Shown: positions 45,799 through 53,783 of the stretch, piece by piece
Layout of the letters: each line of letters starts with the position of its first letter
Position numbering within the stretch: position 1 is the stretch's first letter
NCBI RefSeq assembly: GCF_019774615.1
Contig: NZ_CP081496.1
Span: 1,736,001 to 1,800,000 of the forward strand
DNA length: 64,000 bases
Source: Streptomyces sp. BHT-5-2
Lineage (GTDB): Bacteria; Actinomycetota; Actinomycetes; Streptomycetales; Streptomycetaceae
Reading direction: 5' to 3'
The notes under the pieces: model-generated
Told to the model about the DNA's origin: nothing
Databases searched by the model: none
What the model saw: only the letters and a program-made list of their open reading frames with translations
Made by a program: the position numbers and the translations under genes

Positions 45799-47040
45799 TC
45801 ACTCCAGGACGGCGAGGTGGTCGGCGGCGCCCCCGCGCCACTCGATCAGGAAGAGGGTTGCGTCGTCGCTGGTGCTCCCGCCCCGCTCCTGTTTCAGGGT
45901 GTGGGAGAGCGCTCGCACCACTGCCCGCACTCCCTTCTCTGTGTACTCGATGCGGTTGACCCAGTGGATGAGTAGTTCCTCGCCGAACTGCTCTTCGCCG
46001 GCTTCGTGCTCCTCGATCAGGCCGTCGGTGAAGCACAGCACCCGGTCGCCGCGTTGGAGCATCTGCTCGCTGATCTGGGGCTCTTCACCACCGAAGCCAA
46101 CGGGCAAGGTGGTCGGGCTTTCCAGCTGCCGGACCACCTTGCCGTTGCGGATCAGCAGCGGTGCGGGGTGGCCGGCGTTGACCCACTGCAGGTGGCCCGT
46201 TGCGATGTTGAGGCGCATCATCTGCGCGGTGACGAAGTGTTCGGGCCCGAATTGCTCGGCGATGGCCCGGTCCATGAACTCGTAGATCTCGGACAGACCG
46301 ACTGCGGCGCGTCTGGCGTGCCGGTAGGCGCCGATGGCGACGGTCGCCATGGTGGCGGCGTCCAGGCCGTGGCCCATCGCATCGATCATGGCCACGTGCA
46401 GGATGTCGTCGTTGAGTGCGTAGTCGAAGCTGTCGCCGGCGACGTTGTAGGCGGGCTCCAGGATTCCCGCCACCGCGACCTGCGGGACGGACATCGCCAG
46501 CGGCGGTAGCAGGGACCACTGGATCTCCGCGGCCACGCTCATCGGTTCGCGGCGCCGGGTGAGGAAGAACTGGTCGGTGTAGCTGTGCTTGGTGGCCAGC
46601 AGGTCGGCGACGAGGCCGGCAAGTCTGCGCAACAAGCGCCGGTCATCGTCATCGACGGTGTCCAGGGTGAGGGCCAGCACGCCCACCTGGTCGCTGCCGT
46701 CCAGCAACGGCAGATACATCCGGACGCCGTCGTCCTGCGGTAGCTCGACAGGGGCCCCGGACAGGAAGGCTGCGCCTGCGTGCGAGTCACCGATCAGCTC
46801 GGGCCGGCCGACGACCAGCCGCCTACCCGGCAGCGGCACCAGCAGCAGCTGCGCATAGTCCTGCAGGAAGATCGAGATATCCCGGCCACCGACCCTGGCC
46901 ACCTCTTTCGCGACCAGCGGGGCGATCAGCTGCGGCGGCATCTCGTGTGCCCGGTCCAGCAGCACCCCCAGCAGCCGCTCGCCGAACCCCTCCGACCGGT
47001 CCACCGTGTCCTCGCCAGGCTGCCGATCGCCCTCCGCCAT
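45799..47040 (-). CDS. PP2C/SpoIIE-type phosphatase with GAF-like domain
   Basis: 413 residues: an N-terminal GAF-like region (about 40-170, LPLLDGSDQVGVLALTLDTV) and a SpoIIE-type phosphatase with NVAGDSFDYAL, AMIDAMGHGLDAATMA, CFTDGLIEEHE and TSDDATLFLIEW. It is expected to dephosphorylate an anti-sigma antagonist. The ATG at 47040 is chosen for AAGGGCAAGG upstream. Second such protein in the window but not closely similar to the one at 6231. Confidence 0.88.
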   Translation of the reverse strand: MAEGDRQPGEDTVDRSEGFGERLLGVLLDRAHEMPPQLIAPLVAKEVARVGGRDISIFLQDYAQLLLVPLPGRRLVVGRPELIGDSHAGAAFLSGAPVELPQDDGVRMYLPLLDGSDQVGVLALTLDTVDDDDRRLLRRLAGLVADLLATKHSYTDQFFLTRRREPMSVAAEIQWSLLPPLAMSVPQVAVAGILEPAYNVAGDSFDYALNDDILHVAMIDAMGHGLDAATMATVAIGAYRHARRAAVGLSEIYEFMDRAIAEQFGPEHFVTAQMMRLNIATGHLQWVNAGHPAPLLIRNGKVVRQLESPTTLPVGFGGEEPQISEQMLQRGDRVLCFTDGLIEEHEAGEEQFGEELLIHWVNRIEYTEKGVRAVVRALSHTLKQERGGSTSDDATLFLIEWRGGAADHLAVLE

Positions 47041-47500
47041 AGCCTTGCCCTTTCGCCTCACCAGCCTGATTTCGCCTTCATCTGCCGAGCCGGCGGTCTC
47101 CGATGAGTGGGTCACAGGGCAGCCTGATGCCGGCTTCGGCGCATGTGCTCGGCCGACATACGCGCCAGGATCCGCTCGTTCCCTGCCGTCGCGCCGACAG
47201 TGCGCAAGGCCCCGATGTCCACACACCGGGGCCGACCCATTCGTCATGTTATGCCTTTGCCGCTTACCCGTCAGAAGACGCTTTTGGGTAATTCGATCCT
47301 TTATCGGATGGGCTTCAGTGCCCCGTCAGTCCTTCCCGCCGCCGAGCTGCCTGGCCGAGAGACTGGCCCTGCGGCTCCCGCTGAGCGAGGCCATGGTCAC
47401 GCGCTTCGAGACGTTCGATCTGGACAGAGGAGACCTTGGGGTGGCCGGCCGGAGAATTGCCTCGTCGAGGGGGGCGAAGGCTAGGCGCAGGGTCGTGTGG
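47041..47500. other. Gene-free stretch between PP2C gene and yjbQ remnant
   Basis: No supported gene. A 7-bp hairpin GGCCCCG / CGGGGCC spans 47208-47233. It should hold the PP2C promoter. Confidence 0.45.
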
Positions 47501-47677
47501 TCAGCTGAGGAAAGACAGCCGGACTTGGCGTTCCGGGTTGTCCCGGTCGGCGTTCACCAGTACGACGGATTGAGCGGCCTCCCGGAGGAACGCGGAGCAT
47601 GCGTTCGTGAGGTCGTGCAGGGTCTCTGTGGAGCCGGTTGTGATGTCGATCGTGCGGGTGGTGAAGGTGCCAGCCAT
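47501..47677 (-). pseudogene. Internally deleted YjbQ/UPF0047 family gene
   Basis: 58 residues. The N-terminus (MAGTFTTRTIDITTGSTETL, then HDLTNACSAFLREAAQ) and the C-terminus (VLVNADRDNPERQVRLSFLS) match the two ends of YjbQ proteins, which are normally about 140 residues. The middle, including the conserved HATA motif, is missing, in frame. The product cannot keep the usual active site. Confidence 0.65.
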
Positions 47678-47745
47678 GGTTCACCGGTACCCGTCGCCGA
47701 GCCTGGGCGCTAACGGCCGGATGGGTGAACAGCCTTCGCTTCGCG

Positions 47746-48018
47746 TCAGCCCCGCTTCTCCTCTTCGGCTTCCATGAGCCGGATTCCATGGTGCGTCAGC
47801 GTGACCATCACGGGTGTGTTTCCTTGTTCCCAGTCGACGATGATGAGCCCTTCGCCCACCAGATATGCGCAGGCGGCGGCCAGATCCTGCTCGGGGATCT
47901 GAAGATCGTCGCGCAGCTTTGCCCCGGTGACGCCAAGGAAGCGATTGCCTTCCGTGGTCTCGTACAGGGCTTTCATGATCGCCTCGCGGTAGTGCTTCCG
48001 CTCTTGCAGTGTTGCCAT
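47746..48018 (-). CDS. Small winged-helix-like protein
   Basis: 90 residues: MATLQERKHYREAIMKALYE, then FLGVTGAKLRDDLQIPEQDL and a wing (LIIVDWEQGNTPVMVTLTHH). The order helix-helix-helix-hairpin suggests a winged-helix fold. GGAAG is six bases before ATG 48018; another ATG is four codons upstream. Function unknown. Confidence 0.7.
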   Translation of the reverse strand: MATLQERKHYREAIMKALYETTEGNRFLGVTGAKLRDDLQIPEQDLAAACAYLVGEGLIIVDWEQGNTPVMVTLTHHGIRLMEAEEEKRG

Positions 48019-48108
48019 GATCGCTTCCACTCGTGCCGGCGCCGACTCGGAGCCTGTGGGGCAGGCGAGGCAGTACGCCCGCCCCGCCGCCCGTTGCCGG
48101 CTCTGGCT

Positions 48109-48384
48109 TCAGATTTCGTCCGTCTGTGTGCGGGCGTCCCCGGAGGATCGACTCGTCACCAGCCAGGGCTGCGCCGGCTCTGGTGCGTGGGTGGTGTCGA
48201 CGGTGAGGTGGAGGCGGGTTCCGCCTGAGTCGTCGACGGGGTAGCTGCGCTGTTCGGTGGCGGCGAAGTGATGACGGAGAACGTCTGCGACCTGACGGGC
48301 GGCTTCGGGGGATGCGGCGACGATGCGCACGTCGGCGCGCCCGGCCGAGGGGAGTTCTGGTGGCTTCACGGTGGCCTCGTTCAT
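48109..48384 (-). CDS. Hypothetical protein
   Basis: About 91 residues from ATG 48384: VRIVAASPEAARQVADVLRH followed by SYPVDDSGGTRLHLTVDTT. Codon bias is good but the ribosome site is weak. It looks like a small alpha/beta domain. It is in the same strand group as its neighbours. Confidence 0.5.
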   Translation of the reverse strand: MNEATVKPPELPSAGRADVRIVAASPEAARQVADVLRHHFAATEQRSYPVDDSGGTRLHLTVDTTHAPEPAQPWLVTSRSSGDARTQTDEI

Positions 48385-48465
48385 TGAGGGACGGCAGGAT
48401 GACGTATCGATGGGTGTGATGCCGTCGCGCCACACCCACCGCCCCCGGTCAGGAAAAGGTCGGTG

Positions 48466-48690
48466 TCATCTGCGGCCCCCGGCGCGGTGCTCGTGGTGGG
48501 TGGCTACGGGCGGTTCAGTGGGCTCGGCCGGCTGTCGGTTCGGGCAGCTCCGCCGTCCGGATCCTCGCAGGGCTTCGCTGTAGGGGAACGCTGCGATCCG
48601 CTCGTCGTGCTGCGCGTTGAGCAGATGGATCCAGACCACGCCCGCGACGATCATGAGGATGATCACGGCTACGATGATGATCGTCTCCAC
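48466..48690 (-). CDS. Small single-helix membrane protein
   Basis: 74 residues with an N-terminal helix (IIIVAVIILMIVAGVVWIHL) and a polar Arg/Pro-rich tail. GTG start with GGAGGTGAGG upstream. It lies 4 bp after the DUF5994 gene stop, in one operon. Confidence 0.65.
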   Translation of the reverse strand: METIIIVAVIILMIVAGVVWIHLLNAQHDERIAAFPYSEALRGSGRRSCPNRQPAEPTEPPVATHHEHRAGGRR

Positions 48691-48694
48691 GTCC

Positions 48695-49252
48695 TCACCT
48701 CCCTCGGGCGGAGGTCAGGAACTCGGCCGGTTTCTCTGTCGCCGAGGCGGCTCCGCCGTCGGTCTCCCACTCTTCTTCCTCCTGCAGCTCCTCCTGCGCG
48801 TGACGGGTGGTGTCCTCGCTCGTCATCAGCGCGCTGGCGCTGTGGAGGCCGCCGGGGGTGGCCGCGGCGGACATCAGCCGGGCGGCGGCGGCAGCGCCGG
48901 TCTCCGGCGGGATCACCAGCAGGTCCCAGCGGCCCGCGGTGTAGGAGAGGAGGATCAGCTTGTTCGGGTCCTCCTCGGCGAACCAGCCCACGTGCACCGT
49001 GTGCCCGTGCACCGGCACCTTTCGCGGCACCACGGGCCAGTGGACCGGGTTCACCGTGACATGAGTGATCCGGCCCCAACGCGCGTCCAGCACGTCGGTC
49101 AGAGCGGGAAGTTCGCGGAAGAGATCGCGAGAGCGTGGCCACCAGGCGCCGTCCAGGAGACCCGGAGGTGATCCTGCCGGGGTGAAGGAGAGGCGGGCCG
49201 GTGACGAAGGTTCGCGCTCGCTGACGATCGTACGGTCGATGGTCGCGGTCAT
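48695..49252 (-). CDS. DUF5994 family protein, copy 1
   Basis: 185 residues. It has the family core LLDGAWWPRSRDLFRELPAL, then THVTVNPVHW, HVGWFAEEDPNKLILLSYTA and LLVIPPETG, and an acidic C-terminus (EELQEEEEWETD). Function unknown. It is divergent from a paralogue at 49536. Confidence 0.8.
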   Translation of the reverse strand: MTATIDRTIVSEREPSSPARLSFTPAGSPPGLLDGAWWPRSRDLFRELPALTDVLDARWGRITHVTVNPVHWPVVPRKVPVHGHTVHVGWFAEEDPNKLILLSYTAGRWDLLVIPPETGAAAAARLMSAAATPGGLHSASALMTSEDTTRHAQEELQEEEEWETDGGAASATEKPAEFLTSARGR

Positions 49253-49535
49253 GGCGCGGACCCGTCCCCGGGGCTCGTCGTCGACGTCCCGGTGTTGTTG
49301 CTCGCCGGAAACGGCACCGGCGTGGGAGCCGGTGTGCGAAGTACTCCCGGTCTCTTCACTCTACTCCGGCCAGCCGTCCGTAAAGGCGCGTGTGACCAGG
49401 AACTTTCCTGGCGAACGCGGGTCTGGCTCCGCTGCCGTGCGGCGCGCCCGCGTTGCCCCGGCACGCGGAGTACGGTGAAGTGACGAGGTCACCTCGCCGG
49501 GCGGACGCACCGCCCCGGAAGGCGGGCGAACACAC

Positions 49536-50060
49536 ATGGCCGACTCCGACACTCCCCGCGTCCCGCAGCTTTTGCCGGACTCAGTCCACCAGGCGGTCAG
49601 GCCCGGGACGGCTCTCGTGCGGCTGGTGACCATGCACACCCGCGAGCAAGTTCTCGACGGTGCGTGGTGGCCGCGTTCGCGCGACATCGGAGCCGAGCTC
49701 CCCGGTCTGATCGCCGCGCTGACCGCGCATCTCGGCCCCGTCCTGCGCGTCGGCCTGGACACCGCTGCCTGGGAAGAACTGCCGACACGTCTGGTCATCG
49801 ACGACCGGGTCGTGCACATCGATTCCTTCCCGATCGGTGACGACACCGTCCTCATCACCCGAGGCGACCAGGACCACTTCTCCCTGCTGGTGGTCCCGCC
49901 GCACGCGACACCTGAAGCGGCCCGCGCCGCGATGGCCAGAGCCGTCGAGGCCGGCAACGTCACCCAGGCCGAGCAGATCCTCATCGATACCGGCACCCAT
50001 CACGCACACCCGGTTCCCACGGAAGAGCCTCAGACGGGCCGCGAACGCGGCGAGCGGTGA
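49536..50060 (+). CDS. DUF5994 family protein, copy 2
   Basis: 174 residues with the same layout: VLDGAWWPRSRDIGAELPGL, RVGLDTAAWEELPTRLVIDD, HIDSFPIGDDTVLITRGDQD, LLVVPPHATPEAARAAMA. It is clearly related to copy 1 but well diverged. ATG 49536 with a rather distant GGAAGG. Function unknown. Confidence 0.8.
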   Translation: MADSDTPRVPQLLPDSVHQAVRPGTALVRLVTMHTREQVLDGAWWPRSRDIGAELPGLIAALTAHLGPVLRVGLDTAAWEELPTRLVIDDRVVHIDSFPIGDDTVLITRGDQDHFSLLVVPPHATPEAARAAMARAVEAGNVTQAEQILIDTGTHHAHPVPTEEPQTGRERGER

Positions 50061-50527
50061 GGAAGCCGTCGAGGCTTCGACGCTCCTTCGACGACAAGGG
50101 ATACAGGCTGCCGACGAAGGTGCGGTCCGCCGTCGGCTACGACGTCACGTTCGATGCCAAGGGTCGTGGGGTGAGGCGGAACCCGCCTCACCCACGACGG
50201 AGGAACGGCCGCAGTCGGCGAAGAGCAAGTCCGGCTTGCGGGGGCCCGATTCCGGCGGAACCGCGTCCATCCGGCCCGGCGCCCGCCCCTCGTCGTACCC
50301 GCCTCGGCCATGGCAACGCCAGGGGAGCGTTCGCACATGCATCGTTGCTGACCATCGGGCACTATGTGCCTCAGGCCATACACACTGCGCCTCGCGATTC
50401 GAGATGACGGCCGATCAAATCGCCCTGCAAGGCCTTACAGGCGCCAACTCCATGCGTTAATCGGCCCCTTGCGGCACGCGAAGGGCACACGAATGGCACG
50501 CGCCCCAAAAGGGCCGGACAACAACCA
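50061..50527. other. Gene-poor stretch with a terminator-like hairpin
   Basis: A hairpin GGGTGAGGCGG / CCGCCTCACCC (with one bulge in an outer CGTG/CACG extension) lies at about 50165-50198 and suits termination of the DUF5994 gene. A GTG frame from 50057 lacks codon bias after about 40 codons and is not called. Confidence 0.5.
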
Positions 50528-50554
50528 AGCCCCAGGCTACTGACCTGGGGCTTC
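50528..50554 (-). terminator. Terminator-like hairpin beside tRNA-Gly fragment 2
   Basis: AAGCCCCAGG / CCTGGGGCTT with a seven-base loop, just beyond the CCA end of the tRNA half, as in an intact tRNA transcript. Confidence 0.7.
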
Positions 50555-50558
50555 CGTA

Positions 50559-50604
50559 TGGAGCGGGTGACGGAATCGAACCCGCGCTCTGAGCTTGGGA
50601 ATCA
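50559..50604 (-). other. 3' half of a tRNA-Gly (CCC): attachment-site scar, copy 2
   Basis: Same sequence class as 45284-45330, in the same orientation, from anticodon loop to encoded CCA. One base is lost in the T arm, so even the visible half is decayed. It is followed on the left by its own terminator hairpin. Confidence 0.65.
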
Positions 50605-50943
50605 CAGGGGCTTTTGGCGCGTCGCCGCAGGTCAGCGAAGTGCTGCGCTGTCGGGTGCGGCCTTCTGGGCGTGCCGCCTGCACCCCGGTTGCCCGTGGCT
50701 GACCGTCTCTACTGGTGCGGCAGTGGTGTGAGACGGACAAATGCCGCTGTGGCTCGGTGGCTAGGAGGTTCGTTCGGATCATCGAGCGGACCTGAGGGAG
50801 ATGGGTGATCTCCAGCCGTTCCCCGAGGGAACGGGCCGCCCGTTCCTTGGGGGAACACCTGTCCTGTTCCCTCACGGAACGGGCCTTCGGCATTCCGCGT
50901 GGGCTGGCCTGGGCCGGTGTCCTGACGGTCTCAGCTCTGCCAG
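50605..50943. other. Gene-free stretch with operator array
   Basis: No gene is supported. It contains the three GTTCC-N5-GGAAC sites described separately. Confidence 0.5.
50818..50880. repeat. Three GTTCC-N5-GGAAC palindromes with 24-bp period
   Basis: GTTCC-CCGAG-GGAAC at 50818-50832, GTTCC-TTGGG-GGAAC at 50842-50856, GTTCC-CTCAC-GGAAC at 50866-50880. Centres are exactly 24 bp apart. The arms are perfect while the spacers differ, so the arms are under selection. Could be an operator array, iterons or RNA hairpins. Confidence 0.75.
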
Positions 50944-51100
50944 TCAGTTGCCGAACAGGCTGTCCTGGACGTACTGGATGACATTCGCCTTCGGACGGAA
51001 CAGGCCCAGCAGCATGGAGGTCTTGAAGTGGGCCGCGATGTTGCCGACGAAGAAGTGGACGGCACCGTGGGTGAAGCGTTCCTCCCGCGTGCCTGATAGG
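50944..51100 (-). pseudogene. Orphan 3' end of an unrecognised gene
   Basis: The minus frame reads REERFTHGAVHFFVGNIAAH, then FKTSMLLGLFRPKANVIQYV and QDSLFGN, then TGA. Codon bias is that of a real gene and the text looks like a natural C-terminus, but there is no start and the frame is lost near 51106 at the end of the MmcQ gene. I do not recognise the family. Confidence 0.55.
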
Positions 51101-51105
51101 GGAGG

Positions 51106-51480
51106 TCACGGCTGATCCTGGTGGAGCCTTTGGAGCTGGTCGCGGGTGATACGGGGCAGGCCGGCCACCACGCGTTCCCAGGAGTGGTCGATCATGTCGG
51201 CGAGCTCGTCGGCGGGCACGGTGCCGTCCAGGACCACGGTGTTCCAGTGCGGCAGGCGCGCGTAGTAGCTGGGGCCCACCGCCGGGTACTGCTCGCGCAG
51301 GTGCAGGGCGAGGTCGGGGTCGCACTTGAGGGTCACCTGGTCGGGGCGTGAGTCGTTGGCTTCCGTCAGGATGGCGAAGATCTTGCCGCCGACCTTGAAC
51401 AGGGTCATCCCGGGCCCGGGCTCGCTCTCCGTCGCCTCCGGCAGCCCCATAGCGGACTCCGCGACATCCTCCGGGGTCAT
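51106..51480 (-). CDS. MmcQ/YjbR family DNA-binding-like protein
   Basis: 124 residues: TPEDVAESAMGLPEATESEP start, core FKVGGKIFAILTEAND, VTLKCDPDLALHLREQYPAV and GPSYYARLPHWNTVVLDGTV. It has the CyaY-like fold of the family; cellular role unknown. It lies between the gene tail and the SDR gene on the same strand. Confidence 0.85.
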   Translation of the reverse strand: MTPEDVAESAMGLPEATESEPGPGMTLFKVGGKIFAILTEANDSRPDQVTLKCDPDLALHLREQYPAVGPSYYARLPHWNTVVLDGTVPADELADMIDHSWERVVAGLPRITRDQLQRLHQDQP

Positions 51481-51549
51481 GGCGATGCCTCCTTCGCATT
51501 GCGGTCCGGGCAGGCCCCGGAGCCCGGGACCCAGGGCCTGGTGTGGTGG

Positions 51550-52515
51550 TTAGCGGTAGTCGTTGGGGTCGGGGGCGTTGCCGGTGGTCATGAAGTCCTC
51601 GAAGTACCGTGCGGGGTCCGGGGAGGAGCCGTCGGCGTCCGTGAAGCCGTACTCCTTGGCCAGGGCGCCGGCGGACAGCGAGTGGCCGTTGAGACGGGCC
51701 ACGTCCGGGTCGGTGGCGAGCGCCGCCACGGCGCGTGCAACGTAGGCGGGGGTCTCGGACATCGCGAAGGTGGGGTCGATCTTGCAGCCGTCGCGCCAGT
51801 TCTCCTCACTCACCCCGAACATCTCCAGCACCGCCTCGGTACGCATGAATCCGGGGGTCAGGCTCACGGCCGTGCAGCCGTACTCGGCGGTCTCCGCCGC
51901 CAGCGCCTTCGCCATCCTGATCGGCGCGTACTTGGCCAGGTCGTAGTAGAACGGCTCGCGGTATCGGCGGTTGAACTCCTCCGTACCGTCGGTCATCTCC
52001 ACCACCAGGCCACCGGGCCGACGGATCATCAGCGGCACTGCGTAGCGGCTGGTGACGAAGTGGGTCTCGACGCCGAGCCGCAGCATCCGCAGCCCCTTGT
52101 CCATGTCGCACTCCCACATCTTCTTGCCGTGCTCGACGAGGCCGTCGCCGCCCCAGACGGCGTTGACGAGGACATCCAGCCGCCCCTGCTCCTTGTCGAT
52201 GCGCTCGACCAGCGCCCGCACCCGCTTCGGCTGGAGGTGGTCGACGACGACCGCGATGCCCTCGCCACCGGCCGCCGTGACCAGCTCGGCGGTCTGCTCA
52301 ATGGTCTCCGTCGGGCGCCCCGTCTCGCTCGCGCTGCTGTGCGTGGTGCGCCCGGTCACGTACACGGTGGCTCCGGTCCGGCCGAGCTCGACCGCCATGG
52401 CCCGGCCCGCACCCCGGGTCGCTCCCGCGATCAGTGCCACCTTTCCGGCGAGCGTCATTCCCTCGCCCACGCCCGCGCTCCCACCTGTGATCTTGATGTT
52501 GTCCTGAGAAGTCAT
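51550..52515 (-). CDS. Short-chain dehydrogenase/reductase
   Basis: 321 residues. The cofactor motif is GATRGAGRA and the active-site Tyr-x3-Lys is YDLAK. It is longer than a classical SDR because of an N-terminal extension and a C-terminal tail (TDADGSSPDPARYFEDFMTT). It probably oxidises or reduces a small alcohol or ketone with NAD(P). MTSQDNIK at 52515 is used; MTLAGKVAL, 19 residues later, is a serious alternative. A 23-bp palindrome lies just upstream. Confidence 0.88.
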   Translation of the reverse strand: MTSQDNIKITGGSAGVGEGMTLAGKVALIAGATRGAGRAMAVELGRTGATVYVTGRTTHSSASETGRPTETIEQTAELVTAAGGEGIAVVVDHLQPKRVRALVERIDKEQGRLDVLVNAVWGGDGLVEHGKKMWECDMDKGLRMLRLGVETHFVTSRYAVPLMIRRPGGLVVEMTDGTEEFNRRYREPFYYDLAKYAPIRMAKALAAETAEYGCTAVSLTPGFMRTEAVLEMFGVSEENWRDGCKIDPTFAMSETPAYVARAVAALATDPDVARLNGHSLSAGALAKEYGFTDADGSSPDPARYFEDFMTTGNAPDPNDYR

Positions 52516-52534
52516 AGCGGAAGCATCAGCTCCG

Positions 52535-52557
52535 TATAGGACAGGGCACGTCCTATA
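52535..52557. promoter_or_regulatory. Operator TATAGGAC-N7-GTCCTATA
   Basis: Perfect 8-bp arms, total 23 bp, 20 bp before the SDR start. Its partner is at 52582-52604. Confidence 0.7.
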
Positions 52558-52581
52558 TAGGCCAATCGGCGATTCTGTGGA

Positions 52582-52604
52582 TATAGGACATGAACCGACC
52601 TATA
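52582..52604. promoter_or_regulatory. Operator TATAGGAC-N7-GACCTATA
   Basis: Same length and arms as the site at 52535 with one mismatch; 55 bp before the SnoaL-like gene. The pair brackets the divergent promoters. No regulator gene is adjacent. Confidence 0.65.
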
Positions 52605-52658
52605 CCGGTGTCAACCTCTCGGTACGACTTCTCAACGGCAACAGGAAGGCCAGCAGTC

Positions 52659-53054
52659 ATGACCAGCAACACGGTTCACGCGGACGCCAGCGAACTCACT
52701 CACGAGTGGGTGGATGCCTACAACGATCAGGACTTCGACCGGTTCGGGGCGCTGTACACCGACGACGTCGCCTACACCGTCGGGGCCTACCAGATCGCCT
52801 TCAACGGCCGGGATGCCTTCGTGGGCCACATCCAGGAGTACGCGGCCGCCGTCCCCGACCGCAAGCTGTCCATCAAGCGGATCATCGCCGACGGGGACGT
52901 CATCGCCCTCGAAACCGACTTCGCGGGGACCAGCTCCGGGGCTGTGCCGGCCCTGCCTCCGGCCGGGGAGCGGGTCACCGCCAGCTTCTGCACGGTCCTG
53001 CAGCTGCGCGAGGGCAAGATCGCCTCGCAAGACGACTACGTCGGCGGCCAGTGA
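52659..53054 (+). CDS. SnoaL-like (NTF2-fold) protein
   Basis: 131 residues: ELTHEWVDAYNDQDFDRFGA, YTDDVAYTV, FNGRDAFVGHIQEYAAAVPD and TASFCTVLQLREGKIASQDD. It has the cone-shaped NTF2 fold used by polyketide cyclases and small hydrolases; the reaction is unknown. ATG 52659 has AGGAAGG upstream. It is divergent from the SDR gene and shares an operator type with it. Confidence 0.85.
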   Translation: MTSNTVHADASELTHEWVDAYNDQDFDRFGALYTDDVAYTVGAYQIAFNGRDAFVGHIQEYAAAVPDRKLSIKRIIADGDVIALETDFAGTSSGAVPALPPAGERVTASFCTVLQLREGKIASQDDYVGGQ

Positions 53055-53198
53055 CCTCTCCTCACCGACGACACCATCCCCAACCCCCGAGAGAACTCCA
53101 CGCAGTGCCATCGTGTCCGGTCCCGATGCCGCCCGCCCAGCGCGCGGCTCGTCCCGGCCGGCATCGATGGCCTGCGCATCCGACCCCGAGGTGGCGCC

Positions 53199-53645
53199 AT
53201 GCCGATTACCGTTGACGAACGTGAGCAGTTCCTGGCCGAGCCGCACCTCGGAGTCCTGCCGGTGGCCTCGGGCGATCCGGGCCAAGCACCGGTGACCGTC
53301 CCCATCTGGTACGCCTACGAGCCGGGCGGCGAGGTGTGGATCACCACCGACCGCGCCTCCAGGAAGTACGGGCTGATCCAGGCGGCGGGCCGCTTCACCA
53401 TGCTGGCCAACCAGCTCACACCACCCCGCTACGTCTCGGTGGAGGGCGAAGTGGTGTACGCGGAAAAGACCACCCAGGAGGAGCTGCGGGCGATGGCCGC
53501 CCGCTACCTTCCCGCAGAGCAGGTGGACTGGTACGTCCGGCACGCGGCCGAGGCGTTCACCACTGAGCTAATGACGGTACGGACGCGCCCACGACGCTGG
53601 CTCTCCGCCGATCTGCAAGCGCCCCCGGAAGGCAACGCACCGTAA
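53199..53645 (+). CDS. Pyridoxamine 5'-phosphate oxidase-family (PPOX/FDOR) protein
   Basis: 148 residues: an N-terminus like EREQFLAEPHLGVLPVASGD, then PVTVPIWYAYEPGGEVWITT and a split barrel with PPRYVSVEGEVVYAE. It binds FMN or F420. GAGGTGG precedes the ATG. Probably co-transcribed with the SnoaL gene 144 bp upstream. Confidence 0.85.
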   Translation: MPITVDEREQFLAEPHLGVLPVASGDPGQAPVTVPIWYAYEPGGEVWITTDRASRKYGLIQAAGRFTMLANQLTPPRYVSVEGEVVYAEKTTQEELRAMAARYLPAEQVDWYVRHAAEAFTTELMTVRTRPRRWLSADLQAPPEGNAP

Positions 53646-53783
53646 GCCAACGCACCGCTGCCTGCTGCCCGCGGCGTCTGGCTACGGCTGCCCTGGCCGT
53701 CCTGCCCCCTACAGCCGGGCCCCTTCCGCCAGTACCGTTGCATGCTCACGCGATGCGGATACGGGACCTCGGGGGCGTGCCCA

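Noticed and set aside
50057..50407. GTG-initiated ORF overlapping the DUF5994 copy 2 stop
   Set aside because: The first 40 codons look plausible but codon bias then vanishes and it runs through a terminator-like hairpin.
50818..50880. Reading the three palindromes as a CRISPR-like array
   Set aside because: Repeat units are 15 bp with 9-bp gaps and symmetric; no cas genes or unique spacers of proper length.
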